Positions 1 through 8,511 of a stretch of DNA of 64,000 nt are shown piece by piece; within the stretch, counting starts at the first letter, position 1; the number at the start of each line of letters is the position of its first letter. Both the position numbers and the translations under genes were made by a program. The DNA is taken from assembly GCF_000376805.1 (NCBI RefSeq), contig NZ_AQXT01000002.1, positions 1,116,001 through 1,180,000 of the forward strand, given 5' to 3'. This DNA is from Henriciella marina DSM 19595 (GTDB lineage: Bacteria > Pseudomonadota > Alphaproteobacteria > Caulobacterales > Hyphomonadaceae). The notes beneath the pieces were generated by a model. That model searched no databases. It was not told the DNA's origin and worked only from the letters and a program-made list of their open reading frames with translations.

Positions 1-451
1 CAGCCTTGCCGACACCGTCGCCATGCTGAGCGTATGTCTCTATTTCGACTTCGGTCAGGCGCTTGAAGACAACGCGCGATTGCACGACGCGCACCGATAC
101 CCGGCCATCCGGCGCGCAGACAGCGAGCCCCGACAGGACCTGATGGGCGCGGCCAGACAGCAGGTTGAGGCATTCAGCGACCTCCGCCGCGTCATCTGCC
201 TTGGGCAGCACCCGGCGGCCAAGCGCGACAACCGTATCGCCAGCCAGCGTAAACCCGCCCTCGGTGTGAACATGCAACGCCTTCTGCCGCGCAAGGCGTT
301 CGGCCAGCGCTGCGGGCGGTTCGTCTTTTAGCGGAGTTTCGTCGATATCGGCGGGCTGGATGCGATCGGGAGCGATTCCCGCTTGCGCCAGAAGGTCGAG
401 CCGCCGTGGACTCGCGCTCGCCAATGTCAGGGGCGCGCGCCCGTCCTGCAT
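1..451 (-). CDS. maf: Maf-like nucleotide pyrophosphatase, 3' end cut by window edge
   Basis: The minus frame from ATG at 451 is open to base 1, so about 150 codons are visible and the C-terminus lies outside the window. The N-terminus carries the Maf signature LASASPRRLDLLAQAG, followed by the DETP segment, the LARQKA helix and the AGDTVVALG segment with its conserved Asp. Maf proteins are house-cleaning pyrophosphatases that hydrolyse non-canonical nucleoside triphosphates such as dTTP, UTP or modified forms. A GTG lies immediately before the ATG and overlaps the infA stop codon by one base, so the gene is read in the same operon as infA, a common alphaproteobacterial order. Which Maf subfamily this is cannot be settled without the C-terminal part. 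Confidence 0.9.
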   Translation of the reverse strand, partial: MQDGRAPLTLASASPRRLDLLAQAGIAPDRIQPADIDETPLKDEPPAALAERLARQKALHVHTEGGFTLAGDTVVALGRRVLPKADDAAEVAECLNLLSGRAHQVLSGLAVCAPDGRVSVRVVQSRVVFKRLTEVEIETYAQHGDGVGKA

Positions 452-453
452 CA

Positions 454-672
454 CTATTTGAAGCGGTAGGTGATCCGGCCCTTGGTCAGATCATAAGGCG
501 TCATTTCAACGAGGACCTTGTCGCCCGTCAGGATGCGGATGCGGTTCTTGCGCATCTTGCCGGCGGTATAGCCGATAATTTCATGATCATTTTCGAGCTT
601 CACGCGGAACGTTGCGTTCGGCAAAAGCTCCATGATCGTTCCATTGAACTCGATAAGTTCTTCTTTTGACAT
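454..672 (-). CDS. infA: Translation initiation factor IF-1
   Basis: A 72-residue S1/OB-fold protein starting [19 protein letters not shown], with the family segments [22 protein letters not shown] and [14 protein letters not shown]-1 occupies the A site of the 30S subunit during initiation. The ATG at 672 was chosen over an upstream in-frame start because it gives exactly the canonical length and is preceded by AAGGAG at good spacing. The stop abuts the start of maf downstream. In many alphaproteobacteria a low-molecular-weight protein tyrosine phosphatase gene sits between UPF0262 and infA. Here that space (673-908) is only 236 bases, and I see no gene in it. Confidence 0.97.
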   Translation of the reverse strand: MSKEELIEFNGTIMELLPNATFRVKLENDHEIIGYTAGKMRKNRIRILTGDKVLVEMTPYDLTKGRITYRFK

Positions 673-908
673 TGGCACTCCTTTGACAGCCGCGGAAGAT
701 CGATAAGTGTCCCGCAAGCCAGATATGGCGCGGTTCGTAACTTTCGTCACGTGGAAGAGCAAGCCGTAAAAGACCGCGGCTGCGACGCACGCGCCTGCAC
801 GGACATAACGGCTTGGGCAGGAATTTGGTGCCAGGCGGCCGGAAATTCAATTATGGGTGGCAGCGACCCCTCATCGTCGGGAGGCGCCAAAGGCCCTGCC
901 GGCGGGCT

Positions 909-1397
909 TTACGTCCCCGGTCCTCGTGTCTGACCGGCATGGAGCGCGCAGATCAGCGTGAAGAGCCTGCGGGACGTATCGAAATCGACATCGATCTTGT
1001 TCTCCAGCCGCTCTGCAAGCAGCGAAGACCCCTCATTGTGGATACCGCGCCGCGCCATGTCGATCGCCTCGATCTGGTGCGGCGACTGCGTCTTGATCGC
1101 GGAATAATAGTTCTCGCAGATCATGAAATAGTCGCGGATAATTCCCCTGAAGGGCGAGATCGACAGGATAAACATATGGACCTTGGTCTGGTCCTCCAGC
1201 CGGATATCAAAGACCAGCTTGCGCTCGATCATCGACAGATGAAGCACATACGGTCCGGTCTCGTCGCCCTGAACGCCAAATACGTTCTCCTCGATAAGGT
1301 CGAATATGGCGACACGGCGCTCATGCTCAGCGTCGGGACCGCTTGTCGAAAGCGTCTCCTCATCGATCTCAACGGCAACAAGACGTTTATCCGCCAT
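909..1397 (-). CDS. UPF0262 family protein
   Basis: A 162-residue protein starting [16 protein letters not shown]. It matches the alphaproteobacterial UPF0262 family by its segments [45 protein letters not shown] and [15 protein letters not shown]. Molecular function is unknown. I chose the ATG at 1397, which overlaps the end of hisD by 11 bases; an upstream in-frame start at 1523 would run far into hisD and adds no family-like sequence. The position between hisD and infA is the usual one for this family. The final residues ([10 protein letters not shown]) are not conserved in my recollection. Family assignment is strong, function is not. Confidence 0.9.
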   Translation of the reverse strand: MADKRLVAVEIDEETLSTSGPDAEHERRVAIFDLIEENVFGVQGDETGPYVLHLSMIERKLVFDIRLEDQTKVHMFILSISPFRGIIRDYFMICENYYSAIKTQSPHQIEAIDMARRGIHNEGSSLLAERLENKIDVDFDTSRRLFTLICALHAGQTRGPGT

Positions 1398-2697
1398 CAC
1401 CCCCACCGGCATTGGTGCGAATGGAAACAGAGCGCGCATGCGCAGGCAGGCCTTCGGCTTCAGCAAGGCGCAGGACAGACGGCGCAAGCGCGGCAAATCC
1501 TTCTGGGCTGGCGCGCTGGACACTCATCCGTTTCATGAAGTCCGTGAGGCCGAGTCCCGAGCTGAAACGCGCGGCACGGCTTGTCGGCAGCACGTGGTTC
1601 GACCCGGTGACATAGTCACCCAGCGCCTCTGGTGTGTGATGGCCAAGGAAGACCGCGCCCGCATGTTTTATCTGCGGCAACAGCATCTCCGGGTCATCGA
1701 TCGCAAGCTCCAGATGCTCGGCCGCGATCTCGTTCGCAATGTCTGCGGCCTGGTCAAGACCCTTCGCCAGAATGATCGCGCCATGCGTTTCCCAGGCGGA
1801 CCGGGCACGCGCTTCGGTAGAGAGCGACTTAAGCTGCTTTTCCACAGCTTCTTCCACAGACTTACCCACAGCCTTTTCCACAGTGATCAGGATCGACTGG
1901 GACGAAGTGTCGTGTTCGCACTGGCTGAGCAGATCAGCGGCGATCCAGTCGGGGTTTGCGCTATGATCAGCAACGACCAGAATTTCGGACGGACCGGCGA
2001 TCGTGTCGATCCCCACGCGCCCGAACACCTGCCGCTTGGCTTCGGCGACATAGGCATTCCCCGGTCCGACGACCTTGTCGACCGGTTTCAAATGCCCTGC
2101 ACCAAAGGTCAGCGCCGCTACCGCCTGCGCCCCGCCAATCGGGTAGAACTCATCCACCCCGGCCTTCAGCGCGGCATAGGCGACCGCATTGGACAGCTGA
2201 CCGCCCGGTGCAGGCGCCGTCATGACGACGCGCTGTACCCCTGCCAGCTTGGCAGGCACCGCATTCATGAGGACCGAGCTTGGATAGGAGGCAAGCCCAC
2301 CCGGCACATAGACGCCAACACTGTCCAGCGGCGTCCAGCGCCAGCCAAGTTCAATCCCTTCTGCATCCTTGAAGAAATTATCACTTGGGCGCTGGCGCTC
2401 ATGATAGGCGGCGATGCGCTCTGCCGCGAAATCGATGGCCTCACGCAGGTCTGCAGGGCACCCGGCCGCAAGCGCGTGCAGGTCCACATTATCCGACTGC
2501 AGTGTCACAGGGTCCAGCGTCAGCCGGTCGAACTTCGCGGTGTAACGCGCTACCGCTTCGCCGCCCTTGGCACTGACGTCTGCCAGCACGTCCGCGACGG
2601 TTTTCGCCACGTCCTCGACCTCGCCGCGCGGCTCTCCCAGGAAAGCGGCCAGCGCGTCGTCGAAGTCTGCCTTTGTGCCGTCAAGCCATCTGGCCAT
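1387..2697 (-). CDS. hisD: Histidinol dehydrogenase
   Basis: A full-length 436-residue protein for the last two steps of histidine synthesis, oxidising L-histidinol to L-histidine with NAD+ and zinc. Family marks include [16 protein letters not shown], the nucleotide-binding region [29 protein letters not shown], the zinc-ligand segment SQCEHDT and the substrate-binding [12 protein letters not shown]. Its ATG abuts the stop codon of the upstream DUF2948 gene exactly, and its 3' end overlaps UPF0262, so it is internal to the murA - DUF2948 - hisD operon. No other his genes are nearby, which is normal for alphaproteobacteria. A 523-codon open frame on the opposite strand here is a codon-bias shadow. 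Confidence 0.97.
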   Translation of the reverse strand: MARWLDGTKADFDDALAAFLGEPRGEVEDVAKTVADVLADVSAKGGEAVARYTAKFDRLTLDPVTLQSDNVDLHALAAGCPADLREAIDFAAERIAAYHERQRPSDNFFKDAEGIELGWRWTPLDSVGVYVPGGLASYPSSVLMNAVPAKLAGVQRVVMTAPAPGGQLSNAVAYAALKAGVDEFYPIGGAQAVAALTFGAGHLKPVDKVVGPGNAYVAEAKRQVFGRVGIDTIAGPSEILVVADHSANPDWIAADLLSQCEHDTSSQSILITVEKAVGKSVEEAVEKQLKSLSTEARARSAWETHGAIILAKGLDQAADIANEIAAEHLELAIDDPEMLLPQIKHAGAVFLGHHTPEALGDYVTGSNHVLPTSRAARFSSGLGLTDFMKRMSVQRASPEGFAALAPSVLRLAEAEGLPAHARSVSIRTNAGGGDGG

Positions 2698-3156
2698 TTA
2701 GCGTATCCTGCGCTCATGCTGCGGTGTGCGCCGCGTCGTCCACTCATAATCGCTGTCGAGCAGCGTCACATCGAGAACTTCCACGTGAATGGCAAGCTCT
2801 CCGTCGCCAGCGAAATGCAGCCTGACGATGCCGCCCGGTGGAGTCTCATCTGGCTCGAATTCCACGCTCAGCAATGAATAGACCAGATCAGGGTCTGCGC
2901 GCGACACGCCTCGTGTCTTGACCGACAGCGCCCCGTCGATCGCCAGCAGGGAGCGGATCCGCGTTTTCGGCTGACGCTTCGACTTGCCGGCGGCCTGCTC
3001 CCAGCGGAACCTGTTCAGCTCCAGCGAGAACCGTCTCTGGCTTTTCTCATAGCGAAAATTCTCAGCCTTGATGACGCTGTCCTGCACGGCCGCGGAGATG
3101 ACGGTCAGGTCATCCCGGTCTTCAGCAACCAGCCGTAATGGTTTCTGCTCTGCCAT
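2698..3156 (-). CDS. DUF2948 family protein
   Basis: A 152-residue cytoplasmic protein starting MAEQKPLRLVAEDRDDL. It has the family-typical segments AVQDSVIKAENFRYEK, FSLELNRFRWE and a C-terminal GGIVRLHFAGDGELAIHVE. This DUF is almost always found between murA and hisD in Alphaproteobacteria, as here. Function is unknown and no catalytic motif is obvious. The start at 3156 has AAGGGG just upstream and lies 9 bases after the murA stop, while the stop directly abuts the hisD start, implying cotranscription. The fixed neighbourhood hints at a housekeeping role but does not define it. Confidence 0.85.
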   Translation of the reverse strand: MAEQKPLRLVAEDRDDLTVISAAVQDSVIKAENFRYEKSQRRFSLELNRFRWEQAAGKSKRQPKTRIRSLLAIDGALSVKTRGVSRADPDLVYSLLSVEFEPDETPPGGIVRLHFAGDGELAIHVEVLDVTLLDSDYEWTTRRTPQHERRIR

Positions 3157-3165
3157 GGGGGCCCC

Positions 3166-4452
3166 TTAGCCTGCTTCTGCATCGACGCTGACGCGGCGAA
3201 TATTCGCCCCGACAGCGCTCAGCTTCTCTTCCAGCCGCTCAAACCCCCGGTCGAGGTGATAGATACGGCTCACTTCCGTCTCACCTTGGGCAGCAAGCGC
3301 TGCGATGACAAGAGAGACAGAGGCACGCAGGTCCGTCGCCATGACGGGCGCGCCCTTGAGATGCTCGACACCCGTCACAATCGCCTCGGACCCGCGCACA
3401 ATAATCTGTGCTCCAAGCCGCGACAATTCAGGCGCATGCATGAAACGGTTCTCGAAAATATTCTCGCGAATGATCGACGGCCCGTTCGCAATCGACATCA
3501 GCGCCATGAACTGCGCCTGCAGGTCGGTTGGAAAGCCGGGATAAGGGGCGGTGTCGATATTGACCGGCTTGAGCGCAGTGTCGCCGCGCTTGATCCGGAT
3601 CGTTCCCGCTTCCTTGTCCGCATCAACCTCGACCCACGCATTGCGAAGGGCGTGATTGATCGCGCTCAAGGCGCCCACGGGCGCATTGGTCAACGTGACG
3701 TCGCCGCCAGCTGCGGCAACCGCCATCGCAAACGTGCCTGCCTCGATCCTGTCAGACATGACCTTGTGCTGGGTGCCGTGAAGCTCGTCGACGCCCTGGA
3801 TCGTGATCGTGGAGGTCCCTGCCCCGTCGATCTTGGCGCCCATCGAAATGAGACAATTGGCAAGGTCGGCAATTTCCGGCTCGCGCGCCGCGTTTTCAAG
3901 CACGGTCTCCCCTTTGGCGAGCGTCGCAGCCAGCATCGCATGCTCTGTCGCGCCAACCGACACGAATGGAAAGACGATCTGCGCGCCCTTCAGCCCGTGA
4001 ATGGCCGCCGCCTTCACATAGCCCTGCTCGACCAGCAGGTCGGCCCCCATCGCCTCAAAGGCCTGCAGGTGAAGATCCACCGGACGTGCACCGATCGCAC
4101 AGCCGCCAGGCAGCGACACCGTCGCATGCCCATAGCGCGCCAGCATAGGCCCCAGCACGTTGAAGCTCGCCCGCATCTTGCGCACCTGCTCATAGGGCGC
4201 GATCGTCGAGGTCAGATTTTCCGCGTTGAGGCGGCACTCCGAATGGCCCTTCGGCCAGTATACTTCGACGCCCAGAGTCTGCAGCAGCTGCGAGAGAAAC
4301 CGGGTGTCGGCGAGATTCGGCATATTCGTCAGCGTGACGGGCTGTGCCGTCAGCAGCGAGGCTGCCATCAGCTTCAATGCCGAGTTCTTCGCACCCGAGA
4401 TCGGGATCTCGCCGGAAAGCGGTTGTCCGCCAATGATTTTAAGACTGTCCAT
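3166..4452 (-). CDS. murA: UDP-N-acetylglucosamine 1-carboxyvinyltransferase
   Basis: A 428-residue MurA, the first committed enzyme of peptidoglycan precursor synthesis. It transfers enolpyruvate from PEP to UDP-GlcNAc. The sequence shows the inverse alpha/beta barrel family marks: ISGAKNSALK near residues 19-27 (Lys22), the catalytic loop PGGCAIGARPVDLHL with Cys118 (the fosfomycin-sensitive Cys form rather than Asp), PYPGFPTDLQAQFMAL and TDLRASVSLVIAAL near the C-terminus. It heads the minus-strand operon with DUF2948 and hisD. Length is normal. The opposite-strand open frame of 403 codons is a shadow. Confidence 0.97.
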   Translation of the reverse strand: MDSLKIIGGQPLSGEIPISGAKNSALKLMAASLLTAQPVTLTNMPNLADTRFLSQLLQTLGVEVYWPKGHSECRLNAENLTSTIAPYEQVRKMRASFNVLGPMLARYGHATVSLPGGCAIGARPVDLHLQAFEAMGADLLVEQGYVKAAAIHGLKGAQIVFPFVSVGATEHAMLAATLAKGETVLENAAREPEIADLANCLISMGAKIDGAGTSTITIQGVDELHGTQHKVMSDRIEAGTFAMAVAAAGGDVTLTNAPVGALSAINHALRNAWVEVDADKEAGTIRIKRGDTALKPVNIDTAPYPGFPTDLQAQFMALMSIANGPSIIRENIFENRFMHAPELSRLGAQIIVRGSEAIVTGVEHLKGAPVMATDLRASVSLVIAALAAQGETEVSRIYHLDRGFERLEEKLSAVGANIRRVSVDAEAG

Positions 4453-4517
4453 GGGGAGGTCTTATAGTGCGCCGGGCCACGGGGGAAAGGCGCGAATGTG
4501 ACGTCGGGCCACAAGTC

Positions 4518-5720
4518 TTATTGAAACCCCAGCGGCAGCGATTTCAGCCCCCGCATGCCGGAGCGGGGGATCCATCTGAGCTTGTCTGGGTCGACGGTGA
4601 ACGCGAGGTGGGGAAACCGGTCGAACAGACAGCTCAGCGCCGCCTGCGCCTCGGCCCGGGCGAGGTGCAGGCCGAGACAGAGATGCGGGCCCCCGCCCCA
4701 GCCGAGATGCCGGTTCGGACGCCGCGCCAGGTTTAGCGTCAAGGGATCGTCGAAGACGCGCGGGTCGACATTGCCCGCCGCCAGCAGCGCCATGATCCGC
4801 TCGCCCTTCTTCAGCTGTGCGCCGTGGAATTCCATATCCTCACGCGGGTGGCGCGGCTTGGTCATCTGCACTGGCGTGCAATAGCGCATAAGCTCATCCA
4901 CCGCGACGCCGCGCGCATTCTCGTCCCCGGCTCTGTACTGGTCGGCCGCGCCAGGATGCGTCAGCAGCGTGTAGACCGATGTCGAAATCAGGTGCGATGT
5001 CGTCTCATGCCCGGCGACGAACAGGACGAAGACCATTGCCAGCAGCTCGTCATCGGTCATTCGCTCTCCGTCGGCCTCGGCATGGACGAGTTCGGAGACG
5101 AGCCCCGGCTGTGGTTCGGCCCGCACCCGCTCGAACTCACGGCGCAGCGCATCCTGGGCCGGTTTCAGCCGGAAGATGGCGCGGATCATCTGGAACGGAG
5201 AGCCGCCTCCCGCCACCCCTTTCATCACATCGTGCAAGGCCGCGCGCGTTTCGTCTGAAAAGCCCAGCAGTTCGAAGATCACCTGCAGCGGCAATTCGCG
5301 GCAGAGGCCCGGCACCAGATCGGTCTCGCCAGTCCTCAACATGTTATCGACCAACCGGTCGCACATCTCTTCGATGGAAGGCTTCAATTCGTCGATCGCG
5401 GTACGCCGGAAGGGTTCGTCCACCATCTGGCGCAATTGCCTGTGGCGCGGGTCGTCCAGTCCCAGCAGATTGTCTGCCAGCACTTTCAGGGACCCCGGCA
5501 GAAACCGTAGGCCGAATGGCGAATCATGGCCGGCATTGCGCGCGTCGACGGCGAACCGGTCGGTATCCTTCAGCAGCTCCTGGATTTCAGGATGCCCCAA
5601 AACCAGCCGCATCGGGCCGAAGAACACGATCTTCGTCTCCTCGAACAGGCCTGCCTCGAGGGCCCGCGCCAGCGTCGCATGCGGCGTCCTGAGATAATCC
5701 TGTTTCTGGAGCTGCAGCAT
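4518..5720 (-). CDS. Cytochrome P450
   Basis: A 400-residue soluble bacterial-type P450 monooxygenase. The I-helix oxygen-binding motif AGHETT, the K-helix ELMR (ExxR) and the heme loop WGGGPHLCLG with thiolate ligand Cys348 are all visible. The position seven residues before the Cys, usually Phe, is Trp341 here. Substrate is unknown, and no ferredoxin or ferredoxin reductase gene is adjacent. The ATG at 5720 is the likely start; a GTG lies directly before it. The start overlaps the stop of the 43-residue gene upstream by one base (TGATG), suggesting translational coupling. Family certain, substrate class not. Confidence 0.93.
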   Translation of the reverse strand: MLQLQKQDYLRTPHATLARALEAGLFEETKIVFFGPMRLVLGHPEIQELLKDTDRFAVDARNAGHDSPFGLRFLPGSLKVLADNLLGLDDPRHRQLRQMVDEPFRRTAIDELKPSIEEMCDRLVDNMLRTGETDLVPGLCRELPLQVIFELLGFSDETRAALHDVMKGVAGGGSPFQMIRAIFRLKPAQDALRREFERVRAEPQPGLVSELVHAEADGERMTDDELLAMVFVLFVAGHETTSHLISTSVYTLLTHPGAADQYRAGDENARGVAVDELMRYCTPVQMTKPRHPREDMEFHGAQLKKGERIMALLAAGNVDPRVFDDPLTLNLARRPNRHLGWGGGPHLCLGLHLARAEAQAALSCLFDRFPHLAFTVDPDKLRWIPRSGMRGLKSLPLGFQ

Positions 5721-5851
5721 CACTCGTCCCTGGTCTTGCGCGGATCCGGTGGATCGCTGCGTCTGGCCGCCTGTTTGCGGCGCTTCAGATTGTCCCGCAG
5801 CGCCTTTTTCAATCGCGCCTCACGCTCGTTCTCGCTTTCCTTAGCTGCCAT
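5720..5851 (-). CDS. Small basic conserved hypothetical protein (43 aa)
   Basis: A short gene encoding 43 residues, starting MAAKESENEREARLKKAL and containing the strongly basic stretch LKRRKQAARR before an Asp/Pro-rich end. GGAG lies about eight bases before the ATG, and the TGA shares one base with the P450 start. The pattern of a charged helix ending in KRRKQAR resembles small uncharacterised alphaproteobacterial proteins I have seen, but I cannot name a family. The predicted product is a single charged helix with no membrane segment. It could act independently of the P450 despite the overlap. Existence is supported by the SD and the coupling geometry. Confidence 0.65.
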   Translation of the reverse strand: MAAKESENEREARLKKALRDNLKRRKQAARRSDPPDPRKTRDE

Positions 5852-5928
5852 TTGTTCAGCTCCATGCCTGAAACGGTCTTTTCATCATTCCCGGCATAAG
5901 CTAAGGCCAGCCCGCATACGCATCAATC

Positions 5929-6003
5929 GCCGCGGTAGCTCAGTGGTAGAGCGCGTCATTGGTAATGACGAGGTCGACAGTTCAATTCTGTCTCGCGGCA
6001 CCA
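5929..6003 (+). tRNA. tRNA-Thr (anticodon GGT)
   Basis: A 75-base cloverleaf including an encoded CCA end. The acceptor stem GCCGCGG pairs with TCGCGGC (one G-U pair) followed by discriminator A and CCA at 6001-6003. The D arm contains GCTCAGTGGTAGAGC. The anticodon stem CGTCA/TGACG encloses loop TTGGTAA, with anticodon GGT at 5961-5963. The T arm contains GTTCAATTC. It decodes ACC and ACU threonine codons and stands alone, divergent from the P450 operon. Confidence 0.97.
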
Positions 6004-6156
6004 TTCTCATCCAGTTCGCTTTATACAGACAACGGTCTGCTGGTTGGAGAATGGCGCCGCGTTTGCGCAGTCCCCATTCCATTCAGATATTCACGTCCAG
6101 AGGCTGCTGGCAAATCTGCCGCCCCTCAAGCCGTACTAGCTGACCCGCAAAAAGAA

Positions 6157-6183
6157 AGGGCCGCAACCTTTCGGCGCGGCCCT
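6157..6183 (-). terminator. Rho-independent terminator of the S9 peptidase gene
   Basis: An 8-bp GC-rich stem (AGGGCCGC with GCGGCCCT) encloses an 11-base loop. Read on the minus strand it is followed by a T-rich run (complement of AAAAAGAAA at about 6149-6157). It lies 27 bases past the stop of the S9 peptidase gene. Confidence 0.8.
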
Positions 6184-6209
6184 CTTCGATGTCCGATTAT
6201 ATCTGAAGC

Positions 6210-8237
6210 CTAGCTACCGAAGCAGTTGTCGCTCTTCAGCCAGCTATCAATCGCGGTGAGCGACTGGCGGTGGTGCTCAGGCCACCAAGGCAGGCTGTGC
6301 GGCATGTCCTTCACTTCTACAAACTTCGCGTCCACACGGCCTTTGACAGCATTGTAGAAATCGCGGCCTTCAGCGATCGGCACGCGCACATCCCGGTCAC
6401 CGTGATAGACGAGGATCGGAATGTTGGCCTTGGACGTGTTGGCACTAGGGTCCATGCCGTCAATCGTATTGCCCTGCACGATACGCGAAATGCGGTCCGC
6501 GCTCACGATCCGGCGGAACAGCGCAAGGCTGGACACACCAGCACCGGCGATCGCGCACTGATACGGGCTGTCTTCCCGCACCGTCGCAGCAAAGGCAGCA
6601 AAGCCGCCATACGAATAGCCAAAGATCGCCACCTTGTCTGGGTCCGCAATGCCTTGGTCAACGAGGTATTGCGCCCCGTCATCCTTGTCGTCCTGCATCT
6701 TCTGGCCCCACTCCTTGTCGCCAGCGAACCAAAGCTCACGGCCAAAGCCAGTGGAACCGCGGTATTGCGGCTGGAGCACGGCATAGCCGCGTGAGGTCAG
6801 GAACGGCACCCAGCCGGAAACATCCCAGCCAGCATAGTCGCGCGCCCATGGACCGCCATGCGGCAGGATCACGGTCGGAACCGCGCCGTCACGCTCCTTG
6901 TTGTAGCTGTCGGGCAGTGACAGCAGGCCAGGAATGCTAAGACCGTCACGGGCCGGATAATAGATCAGCTCTGTCGCGCCGATATCCGATTCGTCGATCC
7001 ACGGACGGCTGTCGCCAATCATCACGACTTTGTTCTTGTTGATCAGCATGTAGTAAGCTGGCGGCTGATCCGACGCTTCGGTCGAGAACAGAACCCGGTT
7101 ACCGTCTTTCGCCGTGTCGATGATGTCGACCAGCTGGCCAGGGAATGCCTGTTCGAGACCTTCCTGAACCGACCTCAGCTCAGGGTCGACCCAATATGTC
7201 TCAACCGTTGCAGCGGCATAGTTGATGCCAAGAGGCTCATTCCAGTTTTCTTCGTCGGTACCAAGGATAATGCCTGTGACGGAAAATTCCGGGTGCGCAA
7301 AGACCGGCTCACTGCTGAACTGGTTGGTCTTGGGATCATAGAAATAGACCGCTGCCTTGTCCGAGAATTTGTCCGTGATCATATAGTATTTGCCGGACGC
7401 TTCGTCATAGCCACCAATGTCCATCTGGTAGCGGTTGGAGGCCAGGTAATCGAGCGGCTCCTCGCGCTCCATGCTGCCCGTTGCCTCGTTCAGCATATAG
7501 GTCTCGACGCGCCAGTCGCCCTCGCCGGCGGGCTCGATGCCCTGACGGACCAGGATACGGCCATCGCGCGGATCAGTGAAGGCGATCTGCTGGCGGCCGG
7601 AGCCATTGTACAGGAAGGTCTTCTGGTTGGTCCGCATGTTGACGCGGTAATACTCGGTCTCGCCGCTTGCGATATTGTTATAGCGGACGATGACTTCATC
7701 GTCGCTCAGCGGCAGCGAGTTGGCGATGCCCGTGGTATTGTTGATATCGCGGCATTGTTCCACTTGTTTATTGGCAAGCCGTTCGGTACCGAGACCCGCA
7801 ATACCTTCGTCCAGATCATCGAGATCCTTTGAGCCTACATAAAACTTGACGACGAAGGTCTTCACGGCGCCCGCGCCGCCACCTTCAGTACAATAGGTCT
7901 GGCCCGTCCAGGCCTGTCGGCCAACCACGAACGCCTTGTCGCCTGGCAGAGCCTGAATAGCGGCAAAACGCATCTTGCGGTTCGGCGGCGTTATGCGCGT
8001 CGGCACCAGTGGCTTGGACGTGTCGATCGTGTCGGGAAGGTCCCAGCTTGCAACGGACAGCGTCTCATTGTCTTCGCCCGGTGTCGCGATCAGCCCGACC
8101 ATATACGTGCCGTCATCCGACATCGACAGGCTGCTGATATTCGGTTCCTTGGCAAAGTCCTCGATTGGTATCGGCTTGGCATTCGCGCTGAGGACCAGCC
8201 CCAGTGCGCCAGCCAACATCATTGATTGCCGCTTCAT
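6210..8237 (-). CDS. Secreted S9-family prolyl oligopeptidase / acylaminoacyl-peptidase-like enzyme
   Basis: A 675-residue enzyme with an N-terminal signal peptide (MKRQSMMLAGALGLVLSANA), an N-terminal beta-propeller-like region and a C-terminal alpha/beta hydrolase domain from about residue 430. Catalytic triad by motif: Ser542 in GYSYGG, Asp616 in HGDRD, His647 in DMPHSLPW. S9 enzymes cleave short peptides. Export suggests periplasmic or outer peptide processing. ATG 8237 was chosen over the upstream start at 8351 because it begins the signal peptide and follows GAAGGG. It is divergent from the TonB receptor across a 274-base shared promoter region, suggesting joint peptide scavenging. S9B versus S9C subfamily was not resolved. 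Confidence 0.9.
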   Translation of the reverse strand: MKRQSMMLAGALGLVLSANAKPIPIEDFAKEPNISSLSMSDDGTYMVGLIATPGEDNETLSVASWDLPDTIDTSKPLVPTRITPPNRKMRFAAIQALPGDKAFVVGRQAWTGQTYCTEGGGAGAVKTFVVKFYVGSKDLDDLDEGIAGLGTERLANKQVEQCRDINNTTGIANSLPLSDDEVIVRYNNIASGETEYYRVNMRTNQKTFLYNGSGRQQIAFTDPRDGRILVRQGIEPAGEGDWRVETYMLNEATGSMEREEPLDYLASNRYQMDIGGYDEASGKYYMITDKFSDKAAVYFYDPKTNQFSSEPVFAHPEFSVTGIILGTDEENWNEPLGINYAAATVETYWVDPELRSVQEGLEQAFPGQLVDIIDTAKDGNRVLFSTEASDQPPAYYMLINKNKVVMIGDSRPWIDESDIGATELIYYPARDGLSIPGLLSLPDSYNKERDGAVPTVILPHGGPWARDYAGWDVSGWVPFLTSRGYAVLQPQYRGSTGFGRELWFAGDKEWGQKMQDDKDDGAQYLVDQGIADPDKVAIFGYSYGGFAAFAATVREDSPYQCAIAGAGVSSLALFRRIVSADRISRIVQGNTIDGMDPSANTSKANIPILVYHGDRDVRVPIAEGRDFYNAVKGRVDAKFVEVKDMPHSLPWWPEHHRQSLTAIDSWLKSDNCFGS

Positions 8238-8511
8238 GGAAGCACCCTTCGTTCTGTTCTGACCTGTAATGACACTTGCGCAAGCACGACGATTGGTCAA
8301 CTTCGCCTCGCAGGCGCAAGATTGTTCCTTACACCCCCGTATAGCCAGCAAGACCTGACCCGTGCCGTTACTGAAATGTCACACAGTCTTTCAACATCTT
8401 AAATTGGTGTAACGCGTAATTGCGGATCTGTAATGGTGGGTGCATTCCATTAAGACCCCGGCGTCAGGGCCGGACACAAGGAATACAAAAATCCTATTTG
8501 AAGGGGTACCC

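Noticed and set aside
889..915. Possible terminator hairpin overlapping the UPF0262 stop
   Set aside because: The stem is only four GC pairs plus three AT pairs with a bulge, and it overlaps the coding end, so support is too weak.
1306..2877. 523-codon plus-strand open frame opposite hisD and DUF2948
   Set aside because: It is rich in Arg/His/Pro with no domain pattern, and the minus strand encodes clear hisD and DUF2948. It is a codon-bias shadow.
3256..4467. 403-codon plus-strand open frame opposite murA
   Set aside because: Composition is typical of an antisense shadow and murA on the other strand is full-length with catalytic Cys118.
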